Below the pieces are notes generated by a model. The model was not told the DNA's origin and searched no databases. It saw only the letters and a program-made list of their open reading frames with translations. From positions 1 to 24,319 of the forward strand of contig JADFLD010000002.1 in NCBI GenBank assembly GCA_022564535.1: DNA of 24,319 nucleotides, in the 5' to 3' direction. A program made the translations under genes and the position numbers. The stretch is from Gemmatimonadota bacterium. Lineage in GTDB: Bacteria; Gemmatimonadota; Gemmatimonadetes; Longimicrobiales; UBA6960. This document shows positions 17,178-24,319 of the stretch, piece after piece (the first letter of the stretch is position 1; each line of letters opens with the position of its first letter).

Positions 17178-17593
17178 CCTTCGAACGAGTCAATCCGGTT
17201 GAGCTTGGCCCTCCACGGGGATGGACGAACGGCATGCTCGGTCCGGTCGGCGGACGGATCCTGTTCGTGGCGGGTCAGGATGCCGCGAATGCCGATGGCG
17301 AGGTCACCACCGACGACTTCGTCGAGCAGTTCGATATCGCCCTTCGCAAGACGATGCGTGTCGTCACCGAGGCGGGTGGCGACGCGACGTCCGTCGGCCG
17401 CTTCACGATCTACGTGACCGACCTCGACGCCTACCTCGCTGCCCGGAAGGAGATCGGGGAGGTGTACCGGTCCCACATGGGTCGGCACTTTCCGGCGATG
17501 GCGCTCGCCGAAGTGTCACGACTCGTCGATCCGCGGGGCAAGGTCGAGATCGAAGCGACGGCGGTGATCACAGACTCGCCCCCTCCTACCTAG
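17174..17593 (+). CDS. RidA/YjgF-family protein without the canonical arginine
   Basis: The protein has 139 residues from a GTG overlapping the dehydrogenase stop as GTGA. The family end VEIEATAVI and the central VAGQ and DxTSVGRFTIYVTD segments are those of Rid proteins, which form trimers and in the archetype hydrolyse enamines and imines. In the archetype the substrate-binding Arg (E. coli TdcF/RidA Arg105) sits in P-x-R-S-C-x-E-V; here the same position reads PAMALAEV, with Met109. This places it among Rid subfamilies lacking the Arg. In A. evansii the anthranilate cluster contains a 'translation inhibitor' of this family, which supports membership in the pathway. Confidence 0.85.
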   Translation: MTFERVNPVELGPPRGWTNGMLGPVGGRILFVAGQDAANADGEVTTDDFVEQFDIALRKTMRVVTEAGGDATSVGRFTIYVTDLDAYLAARKEIGEVYRSHMGRHFPAMALAEVSRLVDPRGKVEIEATAVITDSPPPT

Positions 17594-17622
17594 ACCTCGC
17601 CCACGAGGAATACGACTGACCT

Positions 17623-18420
17623 GTGTTCGAGCCCAAATCCTTTCTCTACTCCGTCGACGAAGACACCGGCGTCGCCACGCTGACGCTGAACCGGCCAGAT
17701 CGGCTCAACGCGCTCACGTTCGAGGTCTACGACGAGCTGCGCCGTGCCTTCTACGCGCTGCACGACGAGGAGTCTGTCCGCGTCATCGTGCTCACCGGCT
17801 CCGGCCGGGGATTCTGCTCCGGTGGGGATGTCGAAGACATCATCGGACGGCTCTTCGAGCGTGACATGCGTGGGCTGCTGGAGTTCACGCGGATGACGTG
17901 CGATCTCATTCTTTCCATTCGGCGCTGTCGCAAGCCGGTGATCGGTGCGCTCAACGGCACTGTGGCCGGTGCCGGTGCCGTAATCGCCACGGCGTGCGAC
18001 ATGCGTGTGGCCGCCGAGTCGGCGAAGATCGCCTTCCTCTTCACCCGGGTGGGACTGTCGGGGGCCGACATGGGCGCGGCGTGGATGCTACCCCGTATCG
18101 TCGGCGTCGGGAAGGCGAGCGAGCTCTTGATGACCGGCGACTTCATCAGCGCCGAGGAGGCCCATCGGATCGGGTTGTACAACCGGGTCGTCCCCGATGG
18201 CACCGCGCTCGACGCGGCGACTGAGCTCGCGGAGAAGTTGTCCAAAGGGCCGTCGTTCGCGCTCGAGATCACGAAGGATGCGCTCAATCGGGAGGCCAAC
18301 ATGGACCTGACCAGCGCGCTCGAGGCCGAGGCCCAGATCCAGGCCGCGCTGATGCTGCATCCAGACTTCCGGGAGTCGTACGCCGCGTTCGTCGAAAAGC
18401 GGGACCCGAACTTTCTCTAG
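17623..18420 (+). CDS. Enoyl-CoA hydratase/isomerase family protein
   Basis: The protein has 265 residues from a GTG at 17623; GAGGA lies 13 bases upstream, so the ribosome site is imperfect. The crotonase fold shows the oxyanion-hole segment GRGFCSGGDV (61-70) and VAGAGAVIATACDMRVA (114-130). By alignment to rat hydratase, Glu144 is replaced by a hydrophobic residue while the Glu164 equivalent is Glu167 (GKASELLMTG). Asp149 (LSGADMGAAW) is in the place used by crotonases that act as isomerases or hydrolases. It probably hydrates or opens a ring-derived enoyl-CoA in the pathway. It is followed by the acyl-CoA dehydrogenase with a 50-base gap. Confidence 0.88.
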   Translation: MFEPKSFLYSVDEDTGVATLTLNRPDRLNALTFEVYDELRRAFYALHDEESVRVIVLTGSGRGFCSGGDVEDIIGRLFERDMRGLLEFTRMTCDLILSIRRCRKPVIGALNGTVAGAGAVIATACDMRVAAESAKIAFLFTRVGLSGADMGAAWMLPRIVGVGKASELLMTGDFISAEEAHRIGLYNRVVPDGTALDAATELAEKLSKGPSFALEITKDALNREANMDLTSALEAEAQIQAALMLHPDFRESYAAFVEKRDPNFL

Positions 18421-18470
18421 AGACAGCCTTCCAACCTTCCGATACCGCACCGCGGAGGCCCGGCCAGCCG

Positions 18471-19660
<1,190 letters not shown>

Positions 19661-19664
<4 letters not shown>

Positions 19665-21967
19665 AGATCCTCGTGGTCGGCGGTGGACCTACGGGCCTCT
19701 ACTTCGCGATTCTCATGAAACGCGCCGATCCGGCCAATGAGATCCTCGTGCTGGAGCGCAACGGACCCGACGACACCTTCGGCTTTGGTGTCGTCTTCAG
19801 CGACGCGACGATCGCCGACGTAGAGAGTGCTGACCCTGAAACGTATGCGGCCATCACAGAACACTTCGTTAGCTGGGACGACATCGACGTACACTTCGGC
19901 GGACGCGTCACCCGGTCGACGGGGCACGGCTTCAGCGGAATGAGCCGACAGAAGATGCTCAGCGTGCTCCAGGAGCAGGCGATCGCGTTGGGTGTGGACG
20001 TGCGCTTCGAGACCGAGGTCGAGGGGTTGGATGCCCTTCCCGCGCTCGATGGGGATACCCGCGTGCTCCGTTCCGATTTCGACCTGATCCTCGCCGCGGA
20101 CGGCGTGAACTCCACCATCCGAGAAGAGCTCTCCGAGCGTTTCGAGCCGACGCTGGACTGGAGGCCGAACCAGTTCGTGTGGCTAGGGACGACCAAGCCG
20201 TTCGCGGCGTTCACGTTCTACTTCCGAGAGACCGAACACGGACTCTGGCGAGTGCACGCGTACCAGTATGAGCCCGGCCGCTCGACGTTCATCGTCGAGT
20301 GCACCGAAGAGACCTGGAAGGCCGCCGGGATGGACGAGGCCACGGAGGCGGACACGCTCGCGCATTGCCAGGCCCTCTTCGCGGAGGAGCTCGAGGGCCA
20401 CGAGCTGATCGCCAACAACAGCGTCTGGCGCAGCTTCCCCACGGTCCGCTGTGCCCATTGGTCCGCGGACAACGTCGTGCTCATGGGCGACGCCGTGCAC
20501 ACCGCGCACTTCTCGATCGGGTCCGGTACCAGGCTCGGGATGCTCGGCGCGATCGCCCTGCGGGACGCGCTGCTCGCGGAACCGAGCGTCGAGGCGGCGC
20601 TGGCTGTTTATGAGGGAGAGCGACGGCCCGCAGTCGAGTCGTTGCAGCGTGCGGCGCAGGCGAGCCTCGAGTGGTTCGAGGCGACCGAGCGTTACATGGA
20701 CCTCGACCCGATCGAATTTTCGTTCACTCTTCTCACCCGTAGCCTGCGGATTACGCACGAAGACCTTCGCCTCCGCGATCCGGACTTCCTGGCCGAGGTC
20801 GACGCGTTCGTCGCGGAGCAGGCAGAAAAGCAGAGCGGCGTGGCCGTCGCCCGTGACCCGATTCCTCCTCCCATGTTCACACCGTACAAGCTTCGCGACC
20901 TCGTCGTTCCGAACCGCGTGGTCGTGTCACCCATGTGTCAGTACACGGCCGTGGATGGGACGGTGGGTGACTGGCACATGCAGCACCTGGGCAGTCGCGC
21001 GGTGGGCGGGGCTGGGATGGTCGTCGCCGAAATGACGGACGTCTCGGCGCAGGCGCGCATCTCGCCAGGGTGTGCGGGGCTCTACAAGACGGAGCACGTC
21101 GGAGCCTGGAAGCGGATCGTGGACTTCGTCCATGGACAGACACCTGCCAAGATCGCGATCCAGCTCGGTCACGCAGGGAGAAAGGGCGCCACGATGAGCC
21201 TGTGGGAAGGCGACAACGAACCGATGGAGGAGGGTGGGTGGGATATCATCTCCGCGTCGCCGATCCCCTACTTCCCGGATCGGAGTCGGACGCCCCGGGA
21301 AATGACCCGCGCCGACATGGACGAAGTCGTCGCCGAGTACGTACGGGCCACGGAGTACGCCGACGAGGCCGGATTCGACCTGCTCGAAGTGCATATGGCG
21401 CATGGCTACCTGCTGGCGTCGTTCATCTCGTTGCTGACCAACGAACGTGACGACGGGTACGGTGGTTCGCTCGAGAACCGCATGCGCTTCCCGCTCGAGG
21501 TCTTCGACGCGTGCCGAGCCGTGTGGCCCGACCACAAGCCTATGAGCGTCCGCGTCAGTGCCGTGGATTGGGCGCCGGGAGGCATCGAGCCGGCGGATAC
21601 CGTCGACGTGTCACGTCTGCTCAAGGCGCACGGGTGCGACGTGGTGGACGTGTCGTCGGGTCAGACGGTGCCGTACCAGCAGCCGGTGTACGGACGTCTC
21701 TTCCAGACGCCGTTCGCGGATCGTGTCCGTCACGAGGTCGGGATCACCACGATGGCCGTCGGCAACATCTCGTCCTGGATGGACGTGAACACCATCATAG
21801 CGGCCGGCCGGGCCGACCTGTGCCTGATCGCCCGCGCCCATCTGTTCGATCCGTACTGGACACGTCACGCCGCGCACATGCTCGACTACACGCTGCCGTG
21901 GCCGAACCAGTACAAGTCGGTCGAGCGGTACACGCCACGCTTCGAGTTCCACTTTGGAGGCGAGTAG
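19661..21967 (+). CDS. Fused 2-aminobenzoyl-CoA monooxygenase/reductase-type flavoprotein
   Basis: The protein has 768 residues from a GTG overlapping the dehydrogenase stop. The N-terminal half is a class A flavin monooxygenase: VVGGGPTGLY (5-14), the DG motif ADGVNSTIR (about 145-153) and GDAVHTAHFSIGSGT (about 276-290). The C-terminal half, from about residue 405, is an old-yellow-enzyme reductase: PMCQYT, QLGHAGRKG, and VHMAHGYLLASFIS followed by GYGGSLENR. This monooxygenase-OYE fusion is the architecture of A. evansii ACMR (87 kDa), which hydroxylates and then reduces 2-aminobenzoyl-CoA to 2-amino-5-oxocyclohex-1-ene-1-carbonyl-CoA. Databases often name it bifunctional salicylyl-CoA 5-hydroxylase/oxidoreductase, so salicylyl-CoA is an alternative substrate. 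Confidence 0.92.
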
Positions 21968-23430
21968 TGGATATCCGCACAAAGCTCGTCTTCGCGCTCG
22001 TGTCGGTTTCGTTGGGAAGCATGCTCGCGTTCGGTCTCACCATGTACACGAGGGTGGAGGAGGGGCTTCGCGTCCAGACGCTCGAGCAGCTCGAGGGCCT
22101 GGCCGAGTTCAAGAAAGACGCGGTGGAAGGCATCGTGGCGGGTTGGCACGACCGGGTCGGCCTCGTCGCGAGCCGGACCCAGCTTCGCATGAGCCTTCGG
22201 GTCTACAACCGCACGGGGAGTGAGGAGTCTCTGAACCGGATCCGTCGCATCTTGAGCGACGCGCTCAGCGGCTCGGCGCTCTTCGTTCGGCTCTGGGTGC
22301 ACGATCCGGAAGGGCGAATCGTTACCAGTGCCGGACCGCCGACCGACGCGGCGTCCGCGGACGCCGACACGCCCACACATGCAGCCCCTGGCGAAGGCAC
22401 GCAGTACGTGGGCGTGACGTTCCGCGACGGCGTGGCACCGACGGTGAACTTCACAGCCCCCCTGGCCGTCGACGGAGCGCGGGTCGGTTTCCTGCACGCG
22501 GTTCTGAGGATCGACGAGATCGTCGCGGTGTCGACGAACTACGTCGGGCTCGGCGAGAGCGGCGAGACGATGGTCGTGGCCGCGGACGACCTGGGCCAGC
22601 TGCGCGTTCTCCACCCGGTACGGCATCCCCAGGAGAATTCCGGGACGGTGCAGGGCCGCCTCGTGGTCGGGCCCACGGCACCCGCGAGTCGAGCGCTGCG
22701 CGGGGAGGAGGCCTCGTTTACGGAGGACGTCACGGACTACCGCGGGGAAGAGGTTTGGGCTGCGACCCGGCTCGTTCGGGAGACCGACTGGGGCGTCGTC
22801 GTAAAGGTCGACGCGGCCGAGCAAGGGCAGCCCATCGTAGACTTCCGTACGGACATGATTCGCCTCGCGATGACACTCTCGGCGTTTGCGATCCTCTTCG
22901 GCACGATTCTGGGGTTTCGGTTCGCCCAGCCGATCCATGTCCTCGCCGAGGCGGCGAACCGGATTCGGGGAGGTGAGCTCGGTGCGCGCTCCAACATCGT
23001 GCGTGAAGACGAGGTGGGCCTCCTCGCGCGCACCTTCGACGAGATGGCGGACGAGCTCGAGGAACAGGTGGCGCTGTTGTCGGAGTTCCGCAGCTTCTTC
23101 GACATGTCTCTGGACATGCTGTGCATCGCGTCGACCGACGGGTACTTCAGGCGCGTGAACGCGGCCTTCGTGCATGAGTTGGGCTGGCCTGAAGAGAAGC
23201 TTCTCAAGCGTCCGTTTTACTCGCTCGTGCACCCGGACGACGTGGAATCGACTCGGGAGGAGATCGAGAAGCTGGCTGGCGGGTCGCCCACGATCGCGTT
23301 CGAGAATCGCTTCCTGTGCATGGACGGCGAGTACAAGTTGTTGCGCTGGAACGCCTTTCCTGAAGAGGGGACCGGCCGACTGTTCGCGATCGCCCGAGTC
23401 CTGTCGCCGAAGCCTCAGGCATCCTCCTGA
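21967..23430 (+). CDS. Cache-HAMP-PAS membrane sensor without an output domain
   Basis: The protein has 487 residues from a GTG that shares one base with the monooxygenase/reductase stop (TAGTG), with GGAGG 6 bases before it. TM1 is about residues 7-27, followed by a periplasmic double-Cache-like domain (YVGLGESGETMVVAADDLG at 192-210), TM2 (298-319), HAMP (320-372) and a PAS fold (375-477, with YSLVHPDDVES). The protein then ends. There is no HisKA/HATPase, GGDEF, EAL or methyl-accepting domain, and the next gene begins at the stop. It may report to a partner protein, or sense aromatic or membrane-exposed ligands. The longer frame to 21511 is antisense-like sequence inside the reductase gene. 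Confidence 0.82.
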   Translation: MDIRTKLVFALVSVSLGSMLAFGLTMYTRVEEGLRVQTLEQLEGLAEFKKDAVEGIVAGWHDRVGLVASRTQLRMSLRVYNRTGSEESLNRIRRILSDALSGSALFVRLWVHDPEGRIVTSAGPPTDAASADADTPTHAAPGEGTQYVGVTFRDGVAPTVNFTAPLAVDGARVGFLHAVLRIDEIVAVSTNYVGLGESGETMVVAADDLGQLRVLHPVRHPQENSGTVQGRLVVGPTAPASRALRGEEASFTEDVTDYRGEEVWAATRLVRETDWGVVVKVDAAEQGQPIVDFRTDMIRLAMTLSAFAILFGTILGFRFAQPIHVLAEAANRIRGGELGARSNIVREDEVGLLARTFDEMADELEEQVALLSEFRSFFDMSLDMLCIASTDGYFRRVNAAFVHELGWPEEKLLKRPFYSLVHPDDVESTREEIEKLAGGSPTIAFENRFLCMDGEYKLLRWNAFPEEGTGRLFAIARVLSPKPQASS

Positions 23431-24011
23431 CTTACCTCGAACTGGTCGGCGGCTTCATCTACCTCCTCATGGGGGGCGATCTTCTTGTGCGGGGTTCCGT
23501 CGCATTGGCTCGGCGCCTCCGCGTATCACCTGCCGTCGTCGCCGCTACGGTCGTGGGGTTCGGGACGTCTCTCCCCGAGATGGTCGTCTCGGTGCGCGCG
23601 GCGGTGACCGGCTATCCGGGTCTCATCCTCGGGAACGTGGTGGGCAGTAACATCGCCAACGTGCTTCTCGTGAGTGGGGTGGCGGCTGTCATCTATCCGC
23701 TCATATGGGAAGACAGCGCGGTCCGCCGCAATCTCGCCATCATGGTGGGATCGACGCTTGGATTCGCTGGACTCTGTGCGGTCGGAGACATCGGCCGCGT
23801 CGAGGGCCTGCTTCTGCTCGCGCAGGCGCGCGGCATGGGTCGAATCAAGACCGGTCGATGCGGCATTACCCGAGCGGAAGGTGTCGGCGTCGTGGTGGTC
23901 GTCAAAGCCACCGCCGCCGTCGGACCCGCTCTCGCCGCCCAGGAGCGTGTCGGCGCCGCCGCCGCCGGTAATGATATCGTCTCCTTCGCCGCCGACGATC
24001 CGGTTGCTTAG
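23427..24011 (+). CDS. Truncated CaCA-family Na+/Ca2+ exchanger with unrelated tail
   Basis: The first part matches the N-terminal half of YrbG-like CaCA exchangers: TM1 ([18 protein letters not shown]), then the alpha-1 repeat [14 protein letters not shown] and [18 protein letters not shown]. These proteins exchange Ca2+ for Na+ across the inner membrane and normally have two such halves, about 300-360 residues. Family resemblance stops after EGLLLLAQ near 23825, and the frame runs to a stop at 24011 through sequence antisense to RTX repeats. Translation may begin at CTG 23427, which overlaps the sensor stop as CTGA; the first ATG is at 23469, but it lies inside TM1. I therefore regard the gene as broken or chimeric. 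Confidence 0.6.
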   Translation: MTYLELVGGFIYLLMGGDLLVRGSVALARRLRVSPAVVAATVVGFGTSLPEMVVSVRAAVTGYPGLILGNVVGSNIANVLLVSGVAAVIYPLIWEDSAVRRNLAIMVGSTLGFAGLCAVGDIGRVEGLLLLAQARGMGRIKTGRCGITRAEGVGVVVVVKATAAVGPALAAQERVGAAAAGNDIVSFAADDPVA

Positions 24012-24319
24012 CCCGTCGCCGATCAGCGTGTCGTCGCCGTCGCCGCCCTCGATGTTCTCGATCCCGGTCAGGGTGTCGTTGCCGGCGCCGCCCGTCGCCG
24101 TGCCGACCAACGTTCCGGTAAAGCCGGCGGAAGCCGCGACTTCGGCGGCTAAGATGTCTTCGGCTACCGTTAAAACGGACCCATCGGCGGAAACGGAAGC
24201 CACTGTAAAGGTCGCGTTGTTACTGGCTGTTCCCGTAAACGTGATTGTGCTCCCCAACGCCAATGAATGGCCGGCCGCGTCCTCGAACGTCCCGGCGGCC
24301 CCCGTGATGGTATCCGTCC
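23526..24319 (-). CDS. RTX (GGxGxD) calcium-binding repeat protein, partial
   Basis: The minus strand is open from the right edge to a stop at 23526. Only about 23880-24319 reads as a protein of this family. A beta-rich segment near the edge ([21 protein letters not shown]) is followed by RTX nonapeptides: [30 protein letters not shown] and [10 protein letters not shown]. Such repeats bind Ca2+ and occur in exported type I secretion substrates. Beyond about 23850 the frame continues only as antisense of the exchanger gene, with no natural end of its own. The 5' end lies outside the window. Its composition and the abrupt change suggest it does not belong with the genes on its left. Confidence 0.65.
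   Translation of the reverse strand, partial: TDTITGAAGTFEDAAGHSLALGSTITFTGTASNNATFTVASVSADGSVLTVAEDILAAEVAASAGFTGTLVGTATGGAGNDTLTGIENIEGGDGDDTLIGDGLSNRIVGGEGDDIITGGGGADTLLGGESGSDGGGGFDDHHDADTFRSGNAASTGLDSTHAARLREQKQALDAADVSDRTESSESKRRSHHDGEIAADRAVFPYERIDDSRHPTHEKHVGDVTAHHVPEDETRIAGHRRAHRDDHLGERRPEPHDRSGDDGR
23822..23880. other. Probable recombination or assembly junction
   Basis: Family resemblance of the exchanger (plus strand) and of the RTX protein (minus strand) both end inside this interval. Neither protein has a plausible end of its own there. A chimeric contig or a real rearrangement is the simplest explanation; no insertion sequence or inverted repeat is visible at the site. Confidence 0.6.

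Noticed and set aside
21511..21966. N-terminal extension of the sensor frame
   Set aside because: It lies inside the OYE domain of the preceding gene in another frame and is Arg/Gly-rich with no domain; TM1 starts right after the GTG at 21967.
21886..23232. 448-residue minus-strand open frame opposite the sensor
   Set aside because: It is Arg/His-rich composition typical of antisense frames; the plus strand encodes a coherent Cache-HAMP-PAS protein with a good ribosome site.
24001..24319. RTX protein as a genuine neighbour acting with the Ca2+ exchanger
   Set aside because: The calcium link is tempting, but both frames break at one point, so adjacency may be artificial.

Overview
The window is GC-rich bacterial DNA with closely packed genes. 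Much of the gene content is for export: large BNR/sortilin-type propellers, an M14 peptidase, several secreted amide hydrolases with Sec or Tat signals, and one lipoprotein. That mix, with frequent GTG starts, fits an environmental Gemmatimonadota- or Acidobacteriota-like heterotroph. The phylum is an inference; no rRNA or marker gene is present.

Left part (1-7664). On the minus strand lie the N-terminal part of a LOG/SLOG nucleotide-binding-fold protein running off the left edge, an unrecognised lipoprotein, and a translationally coupled pair (ATGA overlap) of exported proteins: an M14-type metallopeptidase and a sortilin/BNR propeller. A methyltransferase diverges from the pair across a control region holding a hairpin and a long dyad.

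Middle part (7854-14004). On the minus strand are three unrelated exported amide/C-N hydrolases in a row: an acetamidase/formamidase-like protein, a Tat-exported N4-glycosylasparaginase-like Ntn hydrolase, and an amidase-signature enzyme. Next come a family 5 uracil-DNA glycosylase with a small unknown partner, and an exported S1/P1-nuclease or zinc-phospholipase-C-like enzyme. The exported set suggests scavenging of carbon and nitrogen from extracellular protein, glycopeptide and amide material.

Right-centre (14015-21967). This is a nearly complete aerobic 2-aminobenzoyl-CoA (anthranilate) catabolic cluster of the Azoarcus evansii abm type. A benzoate-CoA-ligase-family enzyme is divergent from creatininase-like, SDR, RidA-like, enoyl-CoA hydratase, acyl-CoA dehydrogenase and a fused flavin monooxygenase/old-yellow-enzyme reductase. 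Several genes are joined by 4-base GTGA stop/start overlaps. The creatininase-family gene is an unexpected member. The RidA-like protein lacks the canonical Arg, and the hydratase keeps only one of the two classical glutamates. These are the best candidates here for undescribed biochemistry.

Right end (21967-24319). A Cache-HAMP-PAS membrane sensor with no output domain begins inside the stop codon of the monooxygenase/reductase gene. It is followed by the first half of a CaCA-type Na+/Ca2+ exchanger, which breaks off near 23825. There it meets, head-on, the reading frame of an RTX-repeat (GGxGxD) protein from the minus strand. Both frames lose family resemblance at the same place, so this is a recombination breakpoint or an assembly chimera. 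I saw no rRNA, tRNA, CRISPR array, transposase or phage gene.
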